Shown: piece after piece, positions 1-4,805 of the stretch
Layout: every line of letters begins with the position of its first letter
Position numbering within the stretch: the first letter of the stretch is position 1
Source of the DNA: Bifidobacterium breve
GTDB taxonomy: Bacteria > Actinomycetota > Acidimicrobiia > IMCC26256 > PALSA-555
DNA length: 8,571 bases
Direction of reading: 5' to 3'
Assembly: GCA_945889545.1 (NCBI GenBank)
Contig: CAMDCC010000114.1
Location: 1-8,571, forward strand
The notes under the pieces: model-generated
The model's input: only the letters and a program-made list of their open reading frames with translations
Told to the model about the DNA's origin: nothing
Database searches by the model: none
Position numbers and translations under genes: made by a program

Positions 1-1656
1 GGCTCGACGGACGGCGCGCATCCCGAGCGTGCGCTCCTTCGCGTACGACAGGTACACGCGCTCCTCGCCTCGGGTGATCGCCACGTAGAGCAGTCGGCGC
101 TCCTCGGCGCGCTCAGCCGGCGTCTCGGCGTGCGAGATCGGCACGAGGCCGCGCTCGAGGCCGGTGACGAAGACGGTGTGGAACTCGAGGCCTTTGGCGC
201 GGTGGAACGTGAGCAGGTCGACCGCGTCGCCGTCGGGTTCAGGGGCCTCGCCGCGCAAGGCCGCGGTGAGATATCCGGTGAAGCCGTCGACGGCACCCGG
301 TCCGGCCTCCACGGCCAGATACTCGTGGGCCAGCCGGACGAGCGCCTCGACGTGCTCGCGCTGTGCCTCTGGCGCGCTGGCGGCGTCGGCTTCGAGATCG
401 ATCACATGCTCTCGGAACGGTCGGGCTGGCGCGATGCGGGCCGCGTCCTTGAGTCGGGCCATCGCGCTCACAACCTCGGGACGCTCGAGGAAGCGAGCGT
501 CGCCCCGTACCCGGAACGGGATACCGGCGCGGGTGAGCGCTTCTTCGAAAGCGGCCGACTGGGCGTTGGTGCGGTACAGCACCGCGAGGGCCGACCACGA
601 GATGTGGGGGCCGTGCGCGGCTCGCAGCGCGTCGGCCACACCCACGGCCTCGGCATCGTCGGTGTCGTACGCGGTGATGACCGGTGGGGGACCCGCGGGC
701 CGTTCGGCTCGCCGCACTGGCCGGGGCCGACCGGCGTCGGCCAGCAGGGCCTCGGCGGCCGCGACGATCTGGGGCGTCGACCGGTAGTTGCTGTCGAGCC
801 GAAGGACGCGTCCGCCGCCGAAGTGGCGCGTGAAGTCGGTGAGGTGCGACGCGTCGGCACCGGCGAACGCATAGATGGCCTGATCGGGATCACCGACGAC
901 GCACAGGTCGTGACGGTCGCCGACCCAGCCGCGCAATACCCGCGCCTGCGCCGGAGTGACGTCTTGGAACTCGTCGACGAAGATGTGGCGGAAGCGCCAC
1001 TGCTGGGTTGCCGCGAACTCGGTGTCGCGCTCGAGCGCGTCGGCGCATCCGAGCAAGATGTCGTCGAAGTCGACGATGCGCTTCTTGCGTTTGTCGCGCT
1101 CGTACCGGGCGAACAGCTCCGCGACTTCGGCCGCGGGTCGGGGGGTTTCGCGCCCGGCCCGGGCCACTGCGGCCGCGTAGCCATCGGGCGCGATGAGTCG
1201 AGCCTTGGCCCATTCGATCTCGCCCGCGAGCTCCCGCGCGGCAACTGCGGCGGCCGCCCCGCGCCCGCCCACCAGGGGAACGAGCAGGCGCGCCTTCCGG
1301 GCAAGCACCGCGGGCATGTCGCGACCCTTCTCACCGGCCCTGCGGCGGAGCTGGGCGAGGGAGACGGCGTGGATCGTGCCCGCGGTGATGGCATCGCCGG
1401 AGCCGAGGGTGCGGAGGCGGTGCTGGAGCTCGCCCGCCGCCTTGCGGGTGAACGTGACCGCCAGGGTGTGGGCCGGCTCGAGGCGCCCGGTGCGGGCTCG
1501 CCAGGCGATCCGGCGGGTGAGGACGCGGGTCTTGCCCGCCCCGGCGCCGGCGAGGATCGCCAGGGGCGCAGCGTCGGAGGTGACGGCAGCCCGCTGCTGC
1601 TCGTCGAGCCCATCCAGCAAGCCGTCGGCCGCTGCGGCGCGATCGTGCCCGTCCAT
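1..1656 (-). CDS. uvrD2: UvrD/PcrA-family SF1 DNA helicase, UvrD2-like (C-terminus beyond window)
   Basis: This is an ATP-dependent 3'-5' DNA helicase of the UvrD/PcrA/Rep family, expected in DNA repair and replication. The frame is open from an ATG at 1656 to the window edge, giving 552 residues without a stop. Helicase motifs appear in order: Q motif (LDEQQRAAV, 17-25), Walker A AGAGAGKT (36-43), motif Ia TFTRKAAGEL (about 68), Walker B DEFQD (228-232), motif III GDPDQAIYAF (255-264), motif IV NYRST (290-294), motif V TFHRAKGLEF (483-492) and motif VI YVAITR with the arginine finger R529. Motifs IV and V are only about 190 residues apart, shorter than in PcrA. Together with the LVPISHA sequence after motif V, this points to actinobacterial UvrD2, which adds a C-terminal HRDC domain; that part is not visible here. 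No in-frame upstream start lies close by and no clear ribosome binding site is seen. A structured leader or RNA lies upstream. Confidence 0.93.
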   Translation of the reverse strand, partial: MDGHDRAAAADGLLDGLDEQQRAAVTSDAAPLAILAGAGAGKTRVLTRRIAWRARTGRLEPAHTLAVTFTRKAAGELQHRLRTLGSGDAITAGTIHAVSLAQLRRRAGEKGRDMPAVLARKARLLVPLVGGRGAAAAVAARELAGEIEWAKARLIAPDGYAAAVARAGRETPRPAAEVAELFARYERDKRKKRIVDFDDILLGCADALERDTEFAATQQWRFRHIFVDEFQDVTPAQARVLRGWVGDRHDLCVVGDPDQAIYAFAGADASHLTDFTRHFGGGRVLRLDSNYRSTPQIVAAAEALLADAGRPRPVRRAERPAGPPPVITAYDTDDAEAVGVADALRAAHGPHISWSALAVLYRTNAQSAAFEEALTRAGIPFRVRGDARFLERPEVVSAMARLKDAARIAPARPFREHVIDLEADAASAPEAQREHVEALVRLAHEYLAVEAGPGAVDGFTGYLTAALRGEAPEPDGDAVDLLTFHRAKGLEFHTVFVTGLERGLVPISHAETPAERAEERRLLYVAITRGEERVYLSYAKERTLGMRAVRRA

Positions 1657-1701
1657 GCAGCGACCGTATGACGGGGGTACGACATCCCCGCGGATGGGCA
1701 C

Positions 1702-1738
1702 GGGAAAACCAAAGGCGAGAGCGGAAATCCAAGGCGAG
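1702..1738. repeat. Degenerate tandem repeat, two copies of about 18 bases
   Basis: Copies at 1702-1719 and 1722-1738 share a GGAAA-x-CCAA-GGCGAG pattern and differ by one or two substitutions and a one-base indel. They lie about 50-80 bases upstream of the helicase start. They could be a binding site for a regulator or simply chance; no function is assigned. Confidence 0.4.
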
Positions 1739-1743
1739 CGCCC

Positions 1744-1766
1744 GCGGGCCGGGTATCCCGGCCCGC
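1744..1766. repeat. Perfect palindrome, 10-bp arms with 3-base loop
   Basis: The arm GCGGGCCGGG at 1744-1753 is exactly complementary to 1757-1766 around the loop TAT. No T-tract follows on either strand. It sits between the minus-strand terminator and the helicase start, so it would form a very stable hairpin in a helicase mRNA that read through the terminator. It could also be a U-less terminator or a protein-binding palindrome. Confidence 0.6.
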
Positions 1767-1789
1767 AGCGAGCCGGGGCCCGAGCGGCC

Positions 1790-1804
1790 TGGCGCGCAGC
1801 GCCA
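1790..1804. repeat. Hairpin, 6-bp arms, directly beyond the T-tract terminator
   Basis: TGGCGC at 1790-1795 pairs with GCGCCA at 1799-1804 around a 3-base loop. On the minus strand it begins 7 bases after the seven-T tract of the terminator at 1812-1869, so it may be a second structure in the same termination region. Confidence 0.45.
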
Positions 1805-1811
1805 AGAGCGG

Positions 1812-1869
1812 AAAAAAAGGTGGGCCCCGAGTAGCCATCACGCCGAAGCGCTCCGACTTCTCGGGGCCC
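1812..1869 (-). terminator. Strong intrinsic terminator (minus strand)
   Basis: Read on the minus strand, the arm GGGCCCCGAG (1869-1860) is followed by a 28-base loop, its exact complement CTCGGGGCCC (1831-1822), the bases ACC, and then seven Ts (1818-1812). The loop holds an inner hairpin GCGC-UUCG-GCGU with a C(UUCG)G tetraloop, which is exceptionally stable. U-tract terminators this clear are uncommon in GC-rich actinobacteria. It ends a transcript coming from the right and lies 155 bases before the helicase ATG. Confidence 0.88.
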
Positions 1870-2097
1870 GATTCCCTTCGGACGGATGCTCCTGCTTTCG
1901 CGCCGTGCCCGGTGGACACGCTCGCGTCCGCTGCCGGCTCCCGGGCGGGACACCCGGTCGTCGGACTCGACATCTGTCCCGGCTTGCCGACCGAAGCCAG
2001 CTCCCCGACCGTCTTCGCTGCGACCCGTCTTCCGGATGGTCCTTCGGGTTGCCCCTCAGGGTGCCAGGCCGGTCCCGTGCCTTCGCGTCGTCGGTAT
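1812..2097 (-). ncRNA. Predicted structured RNA of about 285 nt, or attenuator leader of the helicase gene
   Basis: The transcript is inferred from a well-spaced promoter (2131-2103) and a strong intrinsic terminator (1869-1812) on the same strand, with no credible protein between them. The start is placed at A2097 or A2095, about 7 bases after the -10 box. Local stems support a folded RNA: CGGGACA/TGTCCCG (1946-1952 with 1975-1981) enclosing GTCG/CGAC (1960-1963 with 1968-1971), and a GGACGC/GTGTCC hairpin (1914-1929). I looked for RNase P, tmRNA, SRP, T-box, cobalamin, TPP and FMN consensus motifs and found none. Size and layout would suit an RNA-polymerase-binding RNA such as 6S or mycobacterial Ms1, but that is only a hypothesis. 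Because the helicase gene follows on the same strand, a terminator-controlled leader is the main alternative. Confidence 0.6.
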
Positions 2098-2102
2098 CGC
2101 GC

Positions 2103-2131
2103 ACCCTACGGATGCGCGTGCCGTCGGTCAA
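2103..2131 (-). promoter_or_regulatory. Sigma-70-type promoter for the minus-strand RNA
   Basis: On the minus strand TTGACC (2131-2126) is followed by a 17-base spacer and TAGGGT (2108-2103). Both hexamers fit the actinobacterial housekeeping consensus (TTGACN, TANNNT) at optimal spacing. Transcription should begin near 2097-2095. The plus-strand sequence GATAAT at 2135-2140 abuts this site and could be a weak divergent -10 box for the metallopeptidase gene. Confidence 0.75.
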
Positions 2132-2170
2132 GGAGATAATTCGTCGGAGCAGGCGAGCGGCAGGCGGCAG

Positions 2171-2194
2171 CGCTGGTTGCACAGCAAGCCAGCG
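2171..2194. repeat. Bulged 10-bp hairpin upstream of the metallopeptidase gene
   Basis: CGCTGGTTGC (2171-2180) pairs with GCAA-G-CCAGCG (2184-2194) around the loop ACA, with one bulged G at 2188. There is no T-tract. It would lie in the 5' untranslated region of a transcript starting near 2147, or act as a boundary upstream of the divergent RNA promoter. Confidence 0.5.
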
Positions 2195-2231
2195 AGCGCG
2201 ACCAGAAGAGCAGACCCCGTGAGCAGCACTT

Positions 2232-2633
2232 ATGGACTCCAGAACGCGTTACCGTCCGCGCGCGATGGTGACGGTCTCGAGGCGACGCTTCGAAGAGCTG
2301 GTGGCGGACGCGCTCGACGCGATCCCGCGCGAGATCTGGACCGACATGGAGAACGTCGCGGTGCTCGTCGAGGATTGGCCGGCCGCGGAGCAGGGTGCGG
2401 GCGACGGCCGAACGCTGCTCGGCCTCTACGAGGGTGTGCCGGTCACGAAGCGCAGCCCCCTTGGCTATTCGGGCGTGATGCCCGACCGCATCACGATCTT
2501 CCGCGGTCCGTTGTGCGAGCGTGCACGTGACGAAGACGACCTCGCGAAGCAGGTCCACATCACCGTGTTACACGAGGTGGGCCACTACTTCGGCATGAGC
2601 GACGCGCGACTGCGCGAGCTCGGGTGGGCGTGA
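2232..2633 (+). CDS. Zincin-like metallopeptidase family protein (DUF1025/PF06262-type)
   Basis: This is a small predicted zinc-dependent peptidase of the minimal single-domain zincin family common in Actinomycetota; its substrate is unknown. The 133-residue protein ends with the metal site HExxHxxGxxD (H114, E115, H118, G121, D124) only ten residues from the C-terminus, which is normal for this family. The preceding core (FEELVADALDAIP, about 18-30, and ITIFRGPL, about 87-94) also fits. There is no signal peptide, so it is probably cytoplasmic. The ATG at 2232 gives the longest frame, but the ATG at 2265 (MVTVSRRRFEELV) matches the usual family N-terminus better and may be the true start; neither has a clear ribosome binding site. 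The stop is 8 bases before the next gene, suggesting co-transcription. Confidence 0.87.
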   Translation: MDSRTRYRPRAMVTVSRRRFEELVADALDAIPREIWTDMENVAVLVEDWPAAEQGAGDGRTLLGLYEGVPVTKRSPLGYSGVMPDRITIFRGPLCERARDEDDLAKQVHITVLHEVGHYFGMSDARLRELGWA

Positions 2634-2641
2634 GGTAGGCG

Positions 2642-3943
2642 ATGGCCGAGCGGTGGCGGAACTGGGGCCGAAACCAGGAGTGTCGTCCGGTCGCGGTTGA
2701 GCGACCGGCGTCGGTCCTCGAGGTGGTGGAGGCGCTCGGGCGCGCTCGATCGGCCGGCCAGGCCGTCAAGGTTGTGGGTGGCGGGCACTCGTTCACAGAC
2801 GCGGCCTGCACCGACGGCCGGATGCTGTCGTTGGAGCACCTGGATCGGGTGGTCGACGTCGACCAGGGCGCGAACACGGTCACCGTCGAAGCCGGGATGT
2901 CCATCCGCACGTTGAACCAGGAGCTCGCGGCCCGTGGGCTGGCGCTCCAGAACCTCGGCGACATCGACCGTCAATCGGTCGCCGGCGCCATCGCCACCGG
3001 TACACACGGCACCGGCGCCGCGTTCGGTGCGCTGCCGACCTTCGTGGAGGGCATGGAGCTGGTGACAGCCAGCGGCGAAGTGCTCTCGTGCTCGGCGACC
3101 GAGGAGCCGGAGGTGTTGCACTGCGCGCGCGTTGGGCTGGGTGCACTCGGCGTGGTGACGAAGGTGACGCTCCGGTGCGTGCCGGCGTTCAACCTCCATC
3201 ACGTCGAGCAGCCGCGTCGGTTGCACGACGTGCTCGCCGAGCTCGACGACCAGGTCGCGGCGAACGACTACTTCGAGTTCTACTGGCTTCCGCACACCGA
3301 TTCGTGCGCGACGATCGCGAACAACCGCACCGACCGACCCATCGAGGAGAAGAGCTCGTACAAGCGGTGGCGTGCGGAGGTGTTCTTCCCGAACGTGTTC
3401 TTCGGCGCAGTGGTTGCGGCTGGGCGCGTGTCGAAGACGCGGATACCGAAACTCGCCGAGACCGTGGCGAAGAACCTCGGGCGTACCGAGCTCATCAACA
3501 CCAGCCATCGAATCTTCATCAGCACTCGGCTGATCCGCTTCGTCGAGATGGAGTACTCCATCCCTCGTGATCGAGCCGCCGAAGCGGTACTCGCGATCCG
3601 CGACCTGATCGACGACGAGGACCTGCTCGTGTCGTTCCCGATCGAGGTGCGGTTCGTCGCCGCCGACGATGTGCCGCTGAGCATGGCGAACGGTCGCGAC
3701 GCGTGTTTCGTGGCGATTCACATGGCGCGCGGCGTTGCCTACGAGGCGTACTTCCGTGGCGTCGAACGGATCATGACGGGGCTCGGTGGGCGACCGCACT
3801 GGGGGAAGATGCACTTCCAGACCGCGGCCGACCTCGCACCGCGCTACCCGGAGTGGGAGCGGTTCCAGGCGTGCCGGGCACGGCTCGATCCCGACGGCCG
3901 GTTCGCCAACCCGTATCTCGACCGGGTCCTCGGCTCGGCCTGA
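2642..3943 (+). CDS. FAD-linked sugar-1,4-lactone oxidase/dehydrogenase (D-arabinono/L-gulono-1,4-lactone type)
   Basis: This is a flavoprotein of the vanillyl-alcohol-oxidase superfamily that oxidises an aldono-1,4-lactone, and is related by family to mycobacterial L-gulono-1,4-lactone dehydrogenase. At 433 residues the length fits. The N-terminal FAD-binding PP-loop domain has GGGHSFTD (46-53), where H49 is the expected covalent flavin attachment residue, then a GTHGTG motif (120-125). The C-terminal ALO domain carries HWGKMH (386-391), typical of the lactone oxidases, and ends in DPDGRFANPYLDRVLGS. No signal peptide is seen. The ATG at 2642 is preceded by GAGGTAG, a plausible ribosome binding site overlapping the upstream stop. 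The last 11 codons and stop lie in a 42-bp repeat that recurs at 4729, beyond the vapBC module. The lactone actually used and the electron acceptor (oxygen or cytochrome) cannot be told from sequence. Confidence 0.9.
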   Translation: MAERWRNWGRNQECRPVAVERPASVLEVVEALGRARSAGQAVKVVGGGHSFTDAACTDGRMLSLEHLDRVVDVDQGANTVTVEAGMSIRTLNQELAARGLALQNLGDIDRQSVAGAIATGTHGTGAAFGALPTFVEGMELVTASGEVLSCSATEEPEVLHCARVGLGALGVVTKVTLRCVPAFNLHHVEQPRRLHDVLAELDDQVAANDYFEFYWLPHTDSCATIANNRTDRPIEEKSSYKRWRAEVFFPNVFFGAVVAAGRVSKTRIPKLAETVAKNLGRTELINTSHRIFISTRLIRFVEMEYSIPRDRAAEAVLAIRDLIDDEDLLVSFPIEVRFVAADDVPLSMANGRDACFVAIHMARGVAYEAYFRGVERIMTGLGGRPHWGKMHFQTAADLAPRYPEWERFQACRARLDPDGRFANPYLDRVLGSA

Positions 3944-3948
3944 GGTCG
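3907..3948 (+). repeat. 42-bp direct repeat, copy A (3' end of the lactone oxidase gene)
   Basis: This copy covers the last 11 codons and stop codon of the oxidase gene plus 5 following bases. It matches 4729-4770 at 40 of 42 positions; both differences are C here and T there (3910 and 3939). The offset is 822 bases and the interval contains only the vapBC module and its control region. Confidence 0.92.
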
Positions 3949-3954
3949 CACGCA

Positions 3955-3979
3955 ACTGCCCGGTCCGCGCCGGGTCAGT
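3955..3979 (+). terminator. Possible U-less terminator hairpin after the lactone oxidase gene
   Basis: ACTG-CCCGG (3955-3963) pairs with CCGGG-t-CAGT (3970-3979), with a 6-base loop and one bulged T at 3975. It lies 12 bases after the oxidase stop. No T-tract follows, as is common for actinobacterial hairpins, so termination activity is uncertain. Confidence 0.45.
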
Positions 3980-4007
3980 GCGGCTTCGCTTCCTTGGGTG
4001 TCGGAAA

Positions 4008-4024
4008 GCGGCGTGGCACGCCGC
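4008..4024. repeat. Perfect hairpin, 7-bp arms with 3-base loop, upstream of vapB
   Basis: GCGGCGT (4008-4014) is exactly complementary to ACGCCGC (4018-4024) around GGC. It lies 20 bases before the vapB operator and may insulate vapBC from read-through of the oxidase operon. Confidence 0.45.
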
Positions 4025-4043
4025 GTCGGCTGGCCGGGTCGCT

Positions 4044-4072
4044 GCATGCTAATAGCATGCTAATATCATGCT
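4044..4072 (+). promoter_or_regulatory. vapBC operator with overlapping -10 box
   Basis: The 11-base unit GCATGCTAATA occurs twice in tandem (4044-4054, 4055-4065, the second sharing its boundary A/G register) and is followed by a third CATGCT half-site. Viewed as palindromes, GCATGCT/AGCATGC (4044-4050 with 4054-4060) and AGCATG/CATGCT (4054-4059 with 4067-4072) overlap. TAATAT at 4061-4066 is a near-consensus -10 box lying between half-sites; a start 7 bases later falls on G4073, the first base of vapB. A VapB dimer bound here would block RNA polymerase, giving the usual autoregulation. The AT-rich site stands out in this GC-rich region. Confidence 0.78.
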
Positions 4073-4342
4073 GTGAGTAACATCCAGATCAAGAACGTCC
4101 CGGAGGCGCTGCACGCACAGGCACGGAAGCGTGCCGCGGACAACGGTCAGACCTTGCGCGAGTACGTCCTGGAGCTGCTGCGCCACGACCTCGCGCGGCC
4201 GAGTCTCGACGAGTGGCTCGCGCACACGTCAAGCCGGGAACCAGTCCGTCTCCCCGACGACGTGGACGTTGCCGACGTCCTCCGCGAAGAGCGAGAAGCG
4301 CGAACTGAGGAGCTCGCCCGCCGTGTCCTCGATCGTCGTTGA
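4073..4342 (+). CDS. vapB: VapB/FitA-like ribbon-helix-helix antitoxin
   Basis: This is the antitoxin that neutralises the VapC ribonuclease and, as a dimer, represses its own operon. The 89-residue protein opens with the ribbon-helix-helix signature MSNIQIKNVPEALHAQARKR (1-20) and continues through TLREYVLELLRHDL (27-40). The C-terminal half, rich in acidic and arginine residues (about 55-89), is the expected toxin-binding tail. The start is GTG at 4073; an ATG at 4068 is out of frame and meets a stop after two codons. The inferred transcription start coincides with the GTG, so the mRNA is probably leaderless, which fits the absence of a ribosome binding site. Its 3' end overlaps vapC by 20 bases, the normal coupling for this toxin family. 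Confidence 0.9.
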   Translation: MSNIQIKNVPEALHAQARKRAADNGQTLREYVLELLRHDLARPSLDEWLAHTSSREPVRLPDDVDVADVLREEREARTEELARRVLDRR

Positions 4343-4718
4343 CGCGTCGGCGCTCATCGATCTGCTGTTCGGGTTTCCGCGGGCCCCGGGCGTCGCACGC
4401 GCGCTCGGCGCCGCGAGGCCCACGAGCCCCGCGCACCTCGATGTCGAGGTCTTGCGGTTCGCTCGGCGGCTGCTCCTGCGCGGCGACCTCGACGAGGCGC
4501 GCGCAGGGGAAATCCTTGCCGATCTCGGGCGATTTCCCGTCGAGCGGGTCCAGCTCCATGGTCTCAGCGAGCAGGCGTGGGCCCTCCGGCACAACGTCTC
4601 GACCGACGACGCCTACTACGTCGCGCTCGCCGACCGGCTCGAGGCCCCACTCGTCACGACCGATCGCCGGCTCGCCCAGGCGCCCGGGCTCGGCATCGAG
4701 GTGCGGTTGGTGACCTGA
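4323..4718 (+). CDS. vapC: VapC-type PIN-domain ribonuclease toxin
   Basis: This is a PIN-domain endoribonuclease toxin; family members are Mg-dependent and commonly cleave tRNA or rRNA, but the target here is unknown. From GTG 4323 it gives 131 residues, a typical length. The four conserved acidic positions are visible: D7 in VVDASALIDLL, E42 in HLDVEVLR, D96 in TDDAYYVALA (D95 adjacent) and D114 in VTTDRRL. A longer frame extends upstream through vapB but codes for Ser/Thr/Arg-rich nonsense, so the start is placed at the GTG just before SIVVDAS. The gene overlaps vapB by 20 bases and is translated through coupling. All catalytic residues are present, so the toxin is probably active. Copy B of the 42-bp repeat begins 11 bases after the stop. 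Confidence 0.92.
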   Translation: MSSIVVDASALIDLLFGFPRAPGVARALGAARPTSPAHLDVEVLRFARRLLLRGDLDEARAGEILADLGRFPVERVQLHGLSEQAWALRHNVSTDDAYYVALADRLEAPLVTTDRRLAQAPGLGIEVRLVT

Positions 4719-4728
4719 GCGGCAGAGG

Positions 4729-4770
4729 CAATCCGTATCTCGACCGGGTCCTCGGCTCGGTCTGAGGTCG
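4729..4770 (+). repeat. 42-bp direct repeat, copy B (displaced oxidase 3' end)
   Basis: This copy matches 3907-3948 at 40 of 42 positions and still encodes NPYLDRVLGSV followed by a stop, equivalent to the oxidase C-terminus NPYLDRVLGSA. Upstream of the repeat there is no further similarity to the oxidase gene. It is intergenic here, between vapC and the PH-domain gene. Confidence 0.92.
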
Positions 4771-4792
4771 GGCAGCGAGCAGCGCCCGGAAT

Positions 4793-4798
4793 TAGGCT
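4793..4798 (+). promoter_or_regulatory. Possible -10 box for the PH-domain gene
   Basis: TAGGCT fits TANNNT and ends 7 bases before the ATG at 4806, the spacing expected for a leaderless transcript. No convincing -35 hexamer is seen 16-18 bases upstream. Confidence 0.35.
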
Positions 4799-4805
4799 CC
4801 CGGCC

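Larger units (their letters stand above)
1657..2231. other. 575-base region without a protein gene, rich in hairpins
   Basis: No convincing protein gene lies between the divergently read helicase and metallopeptidase genes. Open frames crossing it on both strands give Arg/Ser/Pro-rich, low-complexity translations with no domain. It holds, from right to left on the minus strand, a hairpin at 2171-2194, a sigma-70-type promoter at 2103-2131, a predicted structured RNA ending in a terminator at 1812-1869, a hairpin at 1790-1804, a 10-bp-arm palindrome at 1744-1766 and a degenerate tandem repeat at 1702-1738. Confidence 0.7.
3907..4770 (+). mobile_element. Putative inserted vapBC cassette bounded by 42-bp direct repeats
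   Basis: The segment 3949-4728 carries two hairpins, an operator and vapBC, and is flanked by two near-identical 42-bp sequences, one of which is the oxidase 3' end. Recombination between them would remove 822 bases and leave an intact oxidase frame (the penultimate base change gives A to V at the last codon). This is the arrangement expected when an element enters a gene end and regenerates it. No integrase, transposase or terminal inverted repeat is visible, so the mechanism is unknown. A tandem partial duplication of the oxidase gene followed by replacement is an alternative. Confidence 0.45.

Noticed and set aside
130..1671. Long plus-strand open frame of 513 codons
   Set aside because: It is exactly antisense, codon on codon, to the UvrD-type helicase; the Gly/Arg/Val/Glu-rich translation has no domain and the helicase motifs on the other strand are complete.
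468..1973. Minus-strand open frame of 501 codons overlapping the helicase and the RNA region
   Set aside because: It is in another frame of the helicase strand; the translation is Ser/Pro/Arg/Thr-rich low complexity and runs through the terminator stem.
2050..2075. Plus-strand stretch reminiscent of an RNase P RNA segment (CAGGGTGCCAGG)
   Set aside because: The other universal RNase P elements, such as the P4 strands and the ACAGAAA region, are absent on both strands.
1838..2182. Minus-strand open frame of 114 codons inside the predicted RNA
   Set aside because: Arg/Pro/Ser-rich translation with no recognisable domain; its start lies upstream of the promoter and its end lies inside the terminator stem.
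2585..3955. Minus-strand open frame of 456 codons
   Set aside because: Antisense shadow of the lactone oxidase gene, whose plus-strand product has intact flavin-binding and HWGKMH motifs.
4131..4322. Upstream extension of the vapC frame to an ATG at 4131
   Set aside because: It would overlap nearly all of vapB and encodes Ser/Thr/Arg-rich sequence; the PIN domain begins right after GTG 4323.
4577..4765. Small open frame ending in NPYLDRVLGSV
   Set aside because: Most of it is an out-of-frame reading of vapC; only the last residues, from the 42-bp repeat, have meaning, as a displaced oxidase end.
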